Shown: positions 8,673 through 18,216, counted from the stretch's first letter. The stretch: DNA of 60,311 nucleotides from an uncultured Eubacterium sp. (GCA_900552795.1 USBB01000012.1:1-60311), one strand, 5' to 3'. Notes: generated from the letters alone by a model not told the origin. Made by a program: numbers and translations.

Positions 8673-9301
8673 TGAGTGGTGTGAAAATAAAAATATGCGG
8701 ACTTATGCGAAGTAAAGATATTGAATATGTAAATGAATTTATGCCGGATTATATCGGTTTTGTATTTGCCAAGAGCAAACGGCAGATTGATTTTGATACC
8801 GCAAAGCGTTTAAAAGAAAAGCTGGATAAATCAATAAAAACAGTCGGTGTCTTTGTTGACGAAGATATAGAGACAATCGCCCAAATAGTAAATGAGGGAG
8901 TTATTGAGCTTGTACAGCTTCATGGCAGTGAGGACGAATCGTATATATTAAATTTAAGACAAAAGCTTAAATCTGATACAGGTATAATTAAGGCGGTGCG
9001 TGTTAATTCACTCAATAATAATATATTAAAAGATAATTTATTGAATAAAATATCTACAAATGCTGATTTCGTACTGCTCGACAGCGGTGCAGGAAGCGGA
9101 GAGGTTTTTGACTGGGATAAAAAAATTGTGTGCAATAAACCTGTATTTTTGGCAGGAGGGTTAAATGAATATAATGTGTCCGAAGCAATTAAAAAAATTC
9201 AGCCGTTTGCAGTGGATGTAAGCAGCGGAGTTGAGACCGCAGGATTTAAGGATATTGAAAAAATAAGAAGTTTTATTAAGAAAGTAAAAACGGAAAAATG
9301 A
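8672..9301 (+). CDS. trpF: Phosphoribosylanthranilate isomerase
   Basis: A 209-residue TIM-barrel enzyme that isomerises PRA to CdRP. The active-site Cys is in KICGLMR near the N-terminus, the catalytic Asp is in FVLLDSGAGSGEVFDW, and the C-terminal LAGGLN and VDVSSGVE motifs bind phosphate. The ATG overlaps the trpC stop. It stands as a separate gene, not fused to trpC as in enterobacteria. Confidence 0.95.
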   Translation: MSGVKIKICGLMRSKDIEYVNEFMPDYIGFVFAKSKRQIDFDTAKRLKEKLDKSIKTVGVFVDEDIETIAQIVNEGVIELVQLHGSEDESYILNLRQKLKSDTGIIKAVRVNSLNNNILKDNLLNKISTNADFVLLDSGAGSGEVFDWDKKIVCNKPVFLAGGLNEYNVSEAIKKIQPFAVDVSSGVETAGFKDIEKIRSFIKKVKTEK

Positions 9302-9318
9302 GGAAAAGGGGAAAAGAT

Positions 9319-10503
9319 ATGAAAAAAGGTAAGTTTGGAATTTACGGAGGTCAGTTCATACCCGAAACACTTATGAACGCAGTTATGGAGCTTGAGGAAG
9401 CCTACAACAAATATAAGGAGGATGATGAATTTAACAGGGAACTAACGGAGCTTTTTAATGAATATACGGGGCGTCCGTCGTTACTTTACTATGCGAAGAA
9501 TATGACAGAGGATCTGGGCGGTGCAAAGATATATCTTAAAAGAGAAGATTTGAATCACACAGGTTCGCACAAGATAAATAATGCACTCGGTCAGGTGCTT
9601 CTGGCAAAAAAGATGGGAAAAACGAGAGTTATAGCAGAAACCGGGGCAGGACAGCATGGTGTAGCAACTGCTACAGCGGCAGCTCTGCTGGGGATGGAAT
9701 GTGAAATATTTATGGGTGAGGAGGACACAAAGAGGCAGGCGTTAAATGTATACAGAATGAGGCTGCTTGGAGCCAAAGTACATAGCGTGACGAGCGGAAC
9801 AGCCACATTAAAGGACGCAGTTTCTGAGACTATGAGAGAATGGACTTGTCGGATAGCTGATACTCATTATGTGCTTGGTTCAGTTATGGGGCCGCATCCG
9901 TTTCCTACTATTGTCAGAGATTTTCAGGCTGTAATTTCCAAAGAAATTAAGGAGCAGATACTTAATAAAGAGGGAAAGTTTCCTGATGCGGTTGTCGCAT
10001 GTGTAGGCGGCGGTTCCAATGCAATCGGAGCTTTTTATCATTTTATTGATGATTCAGGGGTAAGGCTTATTGGCTGTGAGGCAGCAGGACGAGGGATAGA
10101 TACAAAAGAGACGGCGGCAACGGTATCTACCGGAAGAATAGGAATATTTCACGGAATGAAGAGCTATTTCTGTCAGGACAGCTATGGACAGATAGCACCT
10201 GTATATTCTATATCGGCGGGGCTTGATTATCCGGGAATAGGGCCTGAGCATGCTTATCTTAACGACACAGGCAGAGCGGAATATGTGGCAGTCACCGATG
10301 ATGAGGCAGTTGATGCATTTGAATATCTTTCAAGGACGGAGGGCATCATACCTGCCATAGAAAGCGCACATGCGATAGCGTATGCAAAAAAGCTTGCAAA
10401 AAGCATGTCAAAGGAACAGGTTATTGTGATTAATGTGTCGGGAAGAGGAGATAAAGATTGTGCCGCAATGGCAAGATACAGAGGAGAGGAAATATATGAA
10501 TAA
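9319..10503 (+). CDS. trpB: Tryptophan synthase beta chain
   Basis: A PLP enzyme of 394 residues that condenses indole with serine. The PLP lysine is Lys85 in HTGSHKINNA, and the phosphate loop is CVGGGSNAIG. It belongs to the standard TrpB1 group that works with TrpA. The frame opens at 9298 and overlaps trpF, but the ATG at 9319 has AGGGG at good spacing and gives the usual N-terminus (MKKGKFGIYGGQFIPE). The stop overlaps trpA, as expected for subunits of one complex. Confidence 0.96.
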   Translation: MKKGKFGIYGGQFIPETLMNAVMELEEAYNKYKEDDEFNRELTELFNEYTGRPSLLYYAKNMTEDLGGAKIYLKREDLNHTGSHKINNALGQVLLAKKMGKTRVIAETGAGQHGVATATAAALLGMECEIFMGEEDTKRQALNVYRMRLLGAKVHSVTSGTATLKDAVSETMREWTCRIADTHYVLGSVMGPHPFPTIVRDFQAVISKEIKEQILNKEGKFPDAVVACVGGGSNAIGAFYHFIDDSGVRLIGCEAAGRGIDTKETAATVSTGRIGIFHGMKSYFCQDSYGQIAPVYSISAGLDYPGIGPEHAYLNDTGRAEYVAVTDDEAVDAFEYLSRTEGIIPAIESAHAIAYAKKLAKSMSKEQVIVINVSGRGDKDCAAMARYRGEEIYE

Positions 10504-11329
10504 AGATGTGATATATAATGAGCAATCAGATAATAAGAGTTTTAATAATAAAAGATTTGAAGATGATAAAATTTTAAAAATAGAGAAAGGATTTATTCCT
10601 TTTATAACATGTGGGGATCCGAATCTTGATGTGACGGAGGAACTTATATATGCGCTTGCAGAAGAAAATGTAAGTCTTATTGAACTGGGTATTCCTTTTT
10701 CAGACCCGACAGCGGAAGGCCCTGTAATTCAGATGGCAAGCCAGAGAGCGTTATTGTCAGGAACAACGACTGATAAAATTTTTGATATGGTGGAAAGAGT
10801 ACGCAAAAATACAGATATACCGCTTGTATTTATGACTTACGCAAATGTCGTGTATTCTTATGGAACTGAGAGGTTTCTTGAAAAATCAGCAGAGCTTGAT
10901 ATATACGGTATTATTCTTCCGGATGTTCCGTTCGAGGAAAAAGAGGAATTTGCGCCGATGTGCAGTAAATACGGAATAAAATTTATATCACTTATCGCTC
11001 CTACATCAGAGCAAAGAATTGAGATGATTGCAAGTCAGGCGGAGGGCTTTATTTATTGCGTATCATCAATGGGTGTGACAGGTGTAAGAAATTCATTTGC
11101 AGCTAATATAAAAGAAGTTGTGAAAAAAATAAAAGGGTGTACAGATATTCCGGTAGCTGTAGGCTTTGGTGTATCAAGGCCTGAACATGTAGCGTCAATC
11201 CATGAATATGCAGACGCTGCAATAGTTGGTTCTGCCATAGTTTCAATATGCGGAGAATATAAGGAAAAATGTGTTCCTAAGGTAATAGAATATGTAAGGG
11301 AAATGACTGAATTATTGTTAAAAACTTGA
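10496..11329 (+). CDS. trpA: Tryptophan synthase alpha chain
   Basis: A TIM-barrel subunit of 277 residues that cleaves indole-3-glycerol phosphate and passes indole to TrpB. The start chosen is the ATG at 10496 inside the end of trpB, after GAGGAGAGG; the frame extends to 10433 but that extension is trpB sequence. Glu63 corresponds to E. coli Glu49. The position of E. coli Asp60 holds Glu74 (SDPTAEGP instead of DPLADGP), a conservative change. About 14 extra residues precede the usual N-terminus. It is the last trp gene; no clear terminator follows. Confidence 0.95.
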   Translation: MNKDVIYNEQSDNKSFNNKRFEDDKILKIEKGFIPFITCGDPNLDVTEELIYALAEENVSLIELGIPFSDPTAEGPVIQMASQRALLSGTTTDKIFDMVERVRKNTDIPLVFMTYANVVYSYGTERFLEKSAELDIYGIILPDVPFEEKEEFAPMCSKYGIKFISLIAPTSEQRIEMIASQAEGFIYCVSSMGVTGVRNSFAANIKEVVKKIKGCTDIPVAVGFGVSRPEHVASIHEYADAAIVGSAIVSICGEYKEKCVPKVIEYVREMTELLLKT

Positions 11330-11354
11330 CAAAATATTGTGATAATGAGATTAT
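11326..11354 (+). promoter_or_regulatory. Possible promoter for the GH43 gene
   Basis: TTGACA (11326-11331) overlapping the trpA stop, 17-bp spacer, GATTAT as a weak -10. The 148-bp gap and the change of function support a new transcription unit, though read-through from trp cannot be excluded. Confidence 0.45.
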
Positions 11355-11477
11355 TATGCCATAATAAACTTTCATAAAAGTGGTTTGCAAAACTTTTGCG
11401 GTAAAAAGTTTATAAAGGTGTCATATAAGTGTAAAACACGATTATGAAAGAATTTATGAAGGAGTGGTGTAGTAATT

Positions 11478-13133
11478 ATGAAGTACAAAAATCCAATTAT
11501 TCCGGGATATAATCCCGATCCAAGTATTTGCAGGGTAGGTGATGATTTTTACCTTGTTAATTCAACATTTGAATTTTTCCCGGGAGTGCCTATTTATCAC
11601 AGCACAAATTTAGTAAATTGGGAGATTATAGGTCACTGTCTTACAAGGCGCGAGCAGCTTGAACTTGAGGGCTGCCGTAACTCAGGCGGTATATATGCGC
11701 CTACTATACGTCATCATAATGGAAGATTTTATATGATAACGACTAATGTCACAGATAAGGGTAATTTTGTTGTACATACAGATGACATTAGAGGAGAGTG
11801 GTCAAATCCTGCATGGATAGATCAGGGCGGGATTGATCCGTCTTTATTCTGGGATGATGATGACAGGTGCTATTACTGTTCTACAGGAATTATTGATGGT
11901 GTAAGAGGTATTGTTGCATTTGAGATTAATCCTGATACCGGAGAGATACTTTCTGATAAGAAAGTGATAAGTCCGGGCTGCGGCGGTCAGTGTGCAGAGG
12001 GACCGCATATATATAAGAAAGACGGCTGGTATTATCTTATGATTGCAGAGGGCGGTACAGAATATGCTCATCGTGAAACTATGCAGAGGTCAAAAAGCAT
12101 TTGGGGACCATATGAGGCATGTCCTCACAATCCTATAATTTCACATAAGGAATATAAAAAATCTGAGATTCAGGCTACAGGGCACGCAGATTTGGTGGAA
12201 GATAAAAATGGAAACTGGTGGCTGGTATTTTTGGGTATCAGACGTTTCAGCCATGCACTGCTTCATAATCTCGGAAGAGAGACATTTCTTGCGCCTGTAA
12301 CATGGAATGATGAGGGATGGCCGGTAGTAGGTTATAACGGTAACGGTACTATAGAACTGGAGACAGATGCTCCGCTTCCGGGAACTCCTGATAAAGTAAG
12401 CCATGACATTGTTATTGATTTTGGAAAAGAAGAGCGCGATAAGAGGCTGTTTTATACAAGAAATCCGAAGATGTCCGATTATCTGTACAGTCCGGAAAAT
12501 GCAACGCTTACTCTTAATGGAACAGAGGTTACGATAAATGAGCCAGGTGCTTCACCTACCATAATGAGCTTCAGACAGCCGCAGTTTACTACAACGGTTA
12601 CTGCACAGATTTTGCTTAAAAATACTAATGCGTCAAGATGCGGATTGGCAGCATATTATAATAATGATTATCATTATGAGATATATGTAGGAAATCTTTC
12701 TGAAAATGAGAGCAAATCACTTGGATTTTCAAAATACATCGGTTTTTATAAGCATATTCACGATATGGGAGTTGAACTTGCAAGGGTTCCTGTTGTTGAA
12801 AAAGATGGATGTATTAACGACATACCGGCAGATGAAGCGGTTTTTCTTATAAGAGTGGATACTGACAGAGAAAAATATACATTCTCATATGCAGTGACAT
12901 CTAAGGGACTGGCTGCTAAGACAGCAGATTTAGCAGCAGACGGAAAGGTTGATGAGAGCGGTATTACTTTTACACAGATAGGAAGCGGTCTTAATGCCGG
13001 GCTCAGCACAGAGGGAACTAAGACAATGACATTTACGGGAACATTATTTTCACTGTTTTGCGAAAACGGAACAGGAGTATTTAATGACAGAGTAACACTG
13101 ACAGTAAATCCAGATGAGAATTATAAGCTGTAA
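11478..13133 (+). CDS. Glycoside hydrolase family 43 (beta-xylosidase/alpha-arabinofuranosidase type), cytoplasmic
   Basis: A 551-residue enzyme with an N-terminal five-bladed beta-propeller (about 1-300) and a C-terminal beta-sandwich of the GH43 type (about 320-540). The GH43 triad is clear: Asp14 in NPDPS (base), Asp120 in GGIDPS (pKa modulator) and Glu174 in AEGPH (acid). There is no signal peptide, so it should act on imported oligosaccharides. The N-terminal segment through LVNSTFEFFPGVPIYHS resembles beta-xylosidase/arabinofuranosidase subfamilies. The exact substrate cannot be read from sequence; arabinose or xylose side chains of pectin or xylan are likely. GGAG lies before the ATG. 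A second, more distant GH43 with an ankyrin domain is at 53718. Confidence 0.88.
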   Translation: MKYKNPIIPGYNPDPSICRVGDDFYLVNSTFEFFPGVPIYHSTNLVNWEIIGHCLTRREQLELEGCRNSGGIYAPTIRHHNGRFYMITTNVTDKGNFVVHTDDIRGEWSNPAWIDQGGIDPSLFWDDDDRCYYCSTGIIDGVRGIVAFEINPDTGEILSDKKVISPGCGGQCAEGPHIYKKDGWYYLMIAEGGTEYAHRETMQRSKSIWGPYEACPHNPIISHKEYKKSEIQATGHADLVEDKNGNWWLVFLGIRRFSHALLHNLGRETFLAPVTWNDEGWPVVGYNGNGTIELETDAPLPGTPDKVSHDIVIDFGKEERDKRLFYTRNPKMSDYLYSPENATLTLNGTEVTINEPGASPTIMSFRQPQFTTTVTAQILLKNTNASRCGLAAYYNNDYHYEIYVGNLSENESKSLGFSKYIGFYKHIHDMGVELARVPVVEKDGCINDIPADEAVFLIRVDTDREKYTFSYAVTSKGLAAKTADLAADGKVDESGITFTQIGSGLNAGLSTEGTKTMTFTGTLFSLFCENGTGVFNDRVTLTVNPDENYKL

Positions 13134-13418
13134 AAATTACAAGTTGTAATCATTAATTTTAAGTCTTTGATAAACTAATATATATTTACTTATTTTTTTA
13201 TATAAATTTACTTTTATTTTGTTGATTTTACGGAAAAATATAAGTAGTTTAAACTTTTTTGTACGATTTTTTAGTAGATATGGGCGGTTAAGAAATTTAT
13301 AATAATAAAAGATAAGTTTGCAGACCTATTCACTAAAAACAGCTGATTGTCTGAAAAAAATATAAAAAATTTAAAAAAATCAGACACATGGCTTTTTGGA
13401 ACAAAAAAGGAGGTAAAT
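13134..13418 (+). other. AT-rich intergenic leader upstream of the beta-helix protein gene
   Basis: Very AT-rich sequence with a 15-bp palindrome ATTACAAGTTGTAAT (13136-13150) right after the GH43 stop, and TGTCTGA / TCAGACA arms (about 13350-13386) that could form a leader hairpin. I cannot assign one clear promoter. Confidence 0.4.
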
Positions 13419-16262
13419 ATGAGAAAAAAGATTATTACAGCTGCAGCAGTCGTTCTTGCTTTGATAGCAGTAGTTATGCTGGGCAGTTCTTTTTCAAGAC
13501 CGGCACAGGCCGGAAGCAATGCTGACGGTTATGAGGCGTTGGATAAGTCAGATCCTATAGTATTTGGCGGAAGCTTTATTGAATATGGCGGAGAGACAAT
13601 TCAGTTAGGACCAAAGGCTATTTATCTTGATGGTTCACTTTCAGATGAAGTGGCAGATAAATATGATTATGTATATAACGATATAACAGAGGCACTTAGT
13701 GCAAAGGCTCTTACAAATGGTACAGAGTCAGATCCTATGACGGTGTATGTTGCACCATACGTATATTGGATACATGATCCTAAAGCAACAGATACAGTAG
13801 ACAAGACACCGGGATATGGTTCACCTTATGGTATGGTAGTAGACTGTGAGTGGCTTTCACTGAAAGGTCTTACAAAGGATCCTGCTAAAGTAGTATTTGC
13901 AGCAAACAGAGGCCAGTCGCACGGTGCAAACGGCAACTTTACAATGTTCCGTTTTAACGGTAATGATACAGGCCTTACAGTTAAGAATTTAACTATAGGA
14001 AATTACTGCAGCATTGATTTGGATTACAAGTTAAAACCTGAATTAAATGTACCAAGACGTACAAGTACAATCACTCAGGCACAGATTGCTGATTTCTCAG
14101 GTGATAAGATGTTTGCTGATAATTGTAATTTTGTCAGCCGCCTTAACCTCGATCCAATCAATGGAGGTAAGAGAAGTTTGTATAACAAGTGTCATTTCGA
14201 GAGTACAGATGATGCTATCAATGGTAACGCAGTATTCTTAGATTGTGATTTTGATTTCTATGGAAACAGACCATTGTATTCATCATACAATTCAGGTTCT
14301 ACATTCTTAAATTGCCAGTTTAACTGCAAGGTAATGAATGTTGAAACTGAACCAATGCAGTTCTTTACAAAGGAAGGCGGTCCTATTACAGCAGTAGACT
14401 GCGTATTTACAAGTGATTTTGACATTCCTTTCGGAATAGCATGGACAAAATATCCAAGTGCATCATTAAAGTGCTATCAGTACAATATACTTCATAATGG
14501 CGAGCCTATTATGATTGCAGGCAAAGATGCAGCTGAGACTGTTGATATGACAGGTAAGTCAGTACTTAACGCTTACCGTGTGGAAAAAGGCGGTAAGGTA
14601 TATTACAATACATATAACCTTCTTAAGGGTAATGACGATTGGGATCCTATGGGTGTAAAGGATATTGTTACAGAGGCAGGAGCTGCTGATATTCCGACAA
14701 TCCTTACACTTAAGGCAGATACAAATGTTATTGAAGCTGGTGTGAATTCAGCAACAGTTTCAAGCAGAGCAGATTACTTCTACAATACAGAAAAGGATGT
14801 TGATGTAACATACTATGTTGAAGAAGAGTATAAGAAATATGTAAAAGTAACAGATAACGGTGATGGTACTGCAAAGGTAGAAAGTATCAACGATGAGGAC
14901 GAGGCTAAGAAAGTTATTGTAAATGCAAAGACAGCTGACGGACTTGAAGCAGCTATAGAGTTTACTGCTAAGCCAAGTATACTTGCTGCACCATCATTTA
15001 CAAAGAATCCTGTTATCGTAAGCGATGGCAAGGGTAACCTTAAGGTTGATTATACATTGGATTTAGGTTCAAGAGCAGACCAGTCACTTATTTCATGGTA
15101 TCGCTGCACTGATAAAGATGGAAGTAATCCTATCTTAGTTGCAGTATCAAGACTTGATAATCCTGAATATGTATATCAGCTTACAGCAGGTGACGCAGGT
15201 TATTATATAATGGCTAAGGTAGCACCAAAGCATGTAAGAAGTAATCCGGGTGAACCTGTAAGTGCAGTATACTCTGAACCAGTTAAGGCTTCAGATGTAA
15301 GAACAATTAATTTACACACAGATTTCCATAATTTCCCTGTAACAAAGCAGGCAGAGATTAAACCGGGATTCTGGACAGTAGATTACTACAGACCAAAAGA
15401 TACAGAGGTATTTGGTAAGTGGCAGGGTGCAGATACAGAAACACCTTGGGTATTTGGCGAAGCCGGTAACGGTTGTGTAGGCACAGGTATCTGGCAGGGT
15501 ACACAGGGCGCAAGACTTATGTATACACCTGTTGAGGGTACATATGGAGATATGACTCTTAAGCTTGTAGTTGACCCTGCAAAGACAGCAGGTCAGGGCT
15601 TTGGTAGTGCAGACCAGTATATGGATGTATGTCTTAAGTTTGATACTTCTACATTGACAGGATATGGTCTTAGAATTGTAAGAACAAGAGCTGCTTCTAA
15701 TGCATGTACATTTGTACTTGTAAAATATGAAAATGGTGAGACAAGCTTTATTTCTGATGAGGTAATTGCATCATGCTATATGACAGGATGTGAAATTACA
15801 CTTAAGGCAGAAGGAACAAAGCTTACAGCACACGTAGAAACTCCTACGGCACAGCTTGCAGATCAGAAGGAATCAGGCTGGGTACATGAAGTTAATTTAT
15901 CTGCTGATATTACACCTAACAACTTTGGTGGTGTACATATCCAGCATACAGGTACTCCAGGTACAGCAGGATGGCAGAATTCAACTATGCTTCATGATAT
16001 AAGCGTAGAATGGGCAGGAGAGAACAATCAGAATCCTGTAAATCCACAGGAGCCAACAGACCCTGAAAATCCAACAGACCCACAGGAGCCGGTAAATCCA
16101 CAGGACCCAACAAATCCTGATGATACAACAACTCCGGAAGGGCCAAATGGTTCAGTTCAGACAGGAGATGCTTCTAATGTTCTTTTATGGAGTACACTTT
16201 CAATTCTTGCAATCCTTGCAGGAGGAATGGTATTAGTGGCATATAAGAGAAAAAGAGCATAA
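13419..16262 (+). CDS. Secreted, sortase-anchored beta-helix protein, probably pectin-active
   Basis: A 947-residue surface protein. It has a signal peptide (basic start, hydrophobic core, likely cut after AQA at about 31), then a parallel beta-helix region (about 60-400) with repeated NC-F/DC-F rungs. A bacterial Ig-like region (about 440-520), a second sandwich domain (about 520-620) and a lectin-like sandwich (about 625-870) follow. The Pro/Asn/Glu linker ends in VQTGD, a membrane helix and KRKRA, a sortase-type anchor. The helix has weak likeness to pectin methylesterases (a CHFESTDDAINGNAVFLDC stretch), but classical CE8 motifs are not obvious, so the activity is open. The frame opens at 13347; the ATG at 13419 with AGGAGG at 13409 is the real start. 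Confidence 0.75.
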   Translation: MRKKIITAAAVVLALIAVVMLGSSFSRPAQAGSNADGYEALDKSDPIVFGGSFIEYGGETIQLGPKAIYLDGSLSDEVADKYDYVYNDITEALSAKALTNGTESDPMTVYVAPYVYWIHDPKATDTVDKTPGYGSPYGMVVDCEWLSLKGLTKDPAKVVFAANRGQSHGANGNFTMFRFNGNDTGLTVKNLTIGNYCSIDLDYKLKPELNVPRRTSTITQAQIADFSGDKMFADNCNFVSRLNLDPINGGKRSLYNKCHFESTDDAINGNAVFLDCDFDFYGNRPLYSSYNSGSTFLNCQFNCKVMNVETEPMQFFTKEGGPITAVDCVFTSDFDIPFGIAWTKYPSASLKCYQYNILHNGEPIMIAGKDAAETVDMTGKSVLNAYRVEKGGKVYYNTYNLLKGNDDWDPMGVKDIVTEAGAADIPTILTLKADTNVIEAGVNSATVSSRADYFYNTEKDVDVTYYVEEEYKKYVKVTDNGDGTAKVESINDEDEAKKVIVNAKTADGLEAAIEFTAKPSILAAPSFTKNPVIVSDGKGNLKVDYTLDLGSRADQSLISWYRCTDKDGSNPILVAVSRLDNPEYVYQLTAGDAGYYIMAKVAPKHVRSNPGEPVSAVYSEPVKASDVRTINLHTDFHNFPVTKQAEIKPGFWTVDYYRPKDTEVFGKWQGADTETPWVFGEAGNGCVGTGIWQGTQGARLMYTPVEGTYGDMTLKLVVDPAKTAGQGFGSADQYMDVCLKFDTSTLTGYGLRIVRTRAASNACTFVLVKYENGETSFISDEVIASCYMTGCEITLKAEGTKLTAHVETPTAQLADQKESGWVHEVNLSADITPNNFGGVHIQHTGTPGTAGWQNSTMLHDISVEWAGENNQNPVNPQEPTDPENPTDPQEPVNPQDPTNPDDTTTPEGPNGSVQTGDASNVLLWSTLSILAILAGGMVLVAYKRKRA

Positions 16263-16294
16263 TAAGGCTTAAATATTTATAAAAATTAAATTAC

Positions 16295-16336
16295 AGGACG
16301 TCCTTTTAAAATAAAGTTTAAAGGGGCGTCCTTTAT
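16295..16336 (+). terminator. Terminator after the beta-helix gene
   Basis: Stem AGGACG-CCTTTTAAA / TTTAAAGG-GCGTCCT followed by TTTATT. Confidence 0.8.
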
Positions 16337-16431
16337 TATGTGATAGGAATTTTTTTGATTGACATGGCAAAAGATAGTTAATATTCTATTATTATAGATT
16401 GAATTAAAACAGATAAGGTCAGATATTAAAT

Positions 16432-16472
16432 TTGCGTTGTCTCTTCGCAACAAGTCGCTTAAGAAAAGAGGA
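16432..16472 (+). repeat. RBS-proximal hairpin repeat, copy 1
   Basis: TTGCG/CGCAA (or GTTG/CAAC) arms around a CTCTTC loop, then AAGTCGCTTAAGAAAAGAGGA, which supplies the ribosome binding site of the response regulator. Close to the copy at 58309. Confidence 0.65.
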
Positions 16473-16477
16473 TTTAT

Positions 16478-17149
16478 ATGTATAGGATTTTAATTGTTGA
16501 GGATGATAGGGGGATTGCCGATGCCATAGCAAAACAGGCTCAGATGTGGGATTTGGAAGTAAAATGCGTAGAGAATTTCAGAAATGTTTTGCAGGAATTT
16601 GTACAGTTTTCGCCTCATATCGTGCTTTTGGATATTATTCTGCCATTTTTTAACGGATATCATTGGTGCAGTGAAATCCGTAAGGTTTCTAAGGTTCCGA
16701 TTATTTTTATATCATCGGCATCGGATAATATGAATATTGTAATGGCAATTAATATGGGCGGAGATGATTTTATTATGAAACCGTTTGATATGAATGTCTG
16801 CATGGCAAAGATTCAGGCACTTATCCGCCGCACGTATGATTTTGCATCATCGGCACCGCTTATTGAGCATCGCAGTGCAATACTTAATACAGGTGATAAT
16901 ACGCTTACATATAATGGTGTAAATATTGAGCTTACTAAAAATGAGTATATGATATTGCTTACCCTCATGGAAAATAAAGGAAAAGTTGTTAGCAGGGAGA
17001 GCCTTATGGAAAGACTTTGGAAAAGTGACAGCTTTGTGGATGAGAACACATTGACGGTAAATGTCAACAGGCTGCGAAAGAAATTGGATAAAGCGGGATT
17101 GAATGAGTTTATTACTACCAAATTCGGGCAGGGGTATATTGTTTTATGA
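16478..17149 (+). CDS. Response regulator, OmpR/BceR-like
   Basis: A 223-residue two-component regulator: receiver domain (1-115) with acidic Glu8/Asp9/Asp10, phosphoacceptor Asp52 in LLDIILP and Lys101 in IMKP, then a winged-helix DNA-binding domain (about 125-223) with the LTKNEYMILLTLMENKGKVVSRE signature. Its partner kinase starts 4 bases before its stop. The adjoining ABC transporter and kinase type show this to be a Bce-like antimicrobial-peptide resistance module, in which the regulator activates the transporter genes. A palindrome of the expected type lies at 18136-18159. Confidence 0.9.
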   Translation: MYRILIVEDDRGIADAIAKQAQMWDLEVKCVENFRNVLQEFVQFSPHIVLLDIILPFFNGYHWCSEIRKVSKVPIIFISSASDNMNIVMAINMGGDDFIMKPFDMNVCMAKIQALIRRTYDFASSAPLIEHRSAILNTGDNTLTYNGVNIELTKNEYMILLTLMENKGKVVSRESLMERLWKSDSFVDENTLTVNVNRLRKKLDKAGLNEFITTKFGQGYIVL

Positions 17150-18135
17150 AAAATTTCACAAACTATATTAGAAATCGTATAAAAGTAATAGGATTATTTT
17201 TGTTGTTCAGTATGGTTTTTATATGCTCATTTATATTGTATCATCTTCCGTTGGGCGCAGTGATTTATCCTGCCTTTATATGTGCGTTTTTCGGTGTTGT
17301 GTTTATGGTAGCTGACTATCGTAAATTCTTAAAAAAGCACAGAATACTTACGGATATAAGCAGGCTTTCGGCGGAGCTTATAACAAATCTGCCTGAGGCA
17401 GTATCACAGTATGAAGAGGATTATCAGAAAATTATAGAGATGATAAGGCAGGAACATATGCAGCTTAAGCAGAATATGGATATGCAGATTGCCGATATGA
17501 TAGATTATTATACAATATGGGCTCATCAGATAAAAACGCCTATAGCTTCCATGAGACTTAATCTGCAGAATGAAGATACACAGTTTTCTAAAAGGATTTC
17601 AGAGGATTTATTCCGTATAGAGCAGTACGTCGAGATGGTTCTGTGTTACCTGCGGCTTGATTCAAATACGACTGATTATGTGTTTGGTGAATATAATCTT
17701 GATGATATAATAAAACAGGTTGTGAAGAAGTTTGCTGCACAGTTTATAAGGCGCAAAATACGACTTGAATATGAGCCTGTAAATACGGTTGTTTTAACTG
17801 ATGAAAAATGGCTGTCGTTTGTGCTGGAGCAGGTTATATCAAATGCTTTAAAATATACACAGTCGGGGACAATAGCTGTTTATATCGAAAAGGAAAAGAC
17901 GCTGTGCATAAAGGATACGGGAATAGGAATTGCCCCGCAGGATTTGCCCAGAATTTTTGAAAAAGGATATACCGGTTATAATGGAAGAAGTGACAAGAAA
18001 GCGAGCGGAATCGGTTTATATCTTTGCAGACGCATCTGTAAAAATCTTGGCCATACTATAAGTGCGCAGTCATCTTTGGATAACGGAACATGTATAAGAA
18101 TATGTATGCAGGAAAGAAAAATTAAGACAGAGTAG
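17146..18135 (+). CDS. Intramembrane-sensing histidine kinase, BceS-like
   Basis: A 329-residue kinase with two close transmembrane helices (about 14-33 and 36-56) and almost no outer loop, which is the mark of intramembrane-sensing kinases. The phosphoacceptor is His127 in IWAHQIKTPIASMRL. The C-terminal ATPase domain has N, G1 (DTGIGIAPQDLPRIFEKGYTG) and G2 (ASGIGLYLCRRI) boxes. In Bce systems such kinases do not sense the peptide alone; the ABC permease does and signals flux to the kinase. The gene overlaps the regulator by 4 bases (ATGA), so the two are coupled. Confidence 0.9.
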   Translation: MKNFTNYIRNRIKVIGLFLLFSMVFICSFILYHLPLGAVIYPAFICAFFGVVFMVADYRKFLKKHRILTDISRLSAELITNLPEAVSQYEEDYQKIIEMIRQEHMQLKQNMDMQIADMIDYYTIWAHQIKTPIASMRLNLQNEDTQFSKRISEDLFRIEQYVEMVLCYLRLDSNTTDYVFGEYNLDDIIKQVVKKFAAQFIRRKIRLEYEPVNTVVLTDEKWLSFVLEQVISNALKYTQSGTIAVYIEKEKTLCIKDTGIGIAPQDLPRIFEKGYTGYNGRSDKKASGIGLYLCRRICKNLGHTISAQSSLDNGTCIRICMQERKIKTE

Positions 18136-18159
18136 ATTTCTTACAAAAATGTAAGAAAT
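18136..18159. promoter_or_regulatory. Likely BceR-type operator (perfect palindrome)
   Basis: Perfect 10-bp arms ATTTCTTACA-AAAA-TGTAAGAAAT. The centre TTACA-N4-TGTAA fits the TNACA-N4-TGTAA motif described for BceR-like regulators. It lies upstream of the ABC transporter genes and immediately after the kinase stop codon. Confidence 0.7.
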
Positions 18160-18164
18160 TCAGC

Positions 18165-18207
18165 GGGAAATGTAAGCCGATTCTATGGAGATACATTTCC
18201 CTTTTTT
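18165..18207 (+). terminator. Terminator after the regulator/kinase pair
   Basis: Stem GGGAAATGTA / TACATTTCCC followed by six T. It separates the two-component genes from the transporter genes, so the latter need their own promoter, perhaps with a -10 at TATATT near 18206-18211. Confidence 0.8.
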
Positions 18208-18216
18208 ATATTATAT

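Noticed and set aside
10433..10495. 21-residue N-terminal extension of TrpA
   Set aside because: It reads the end of trpB in another frame; the ATG at 10496 has a good ribosome binding site.
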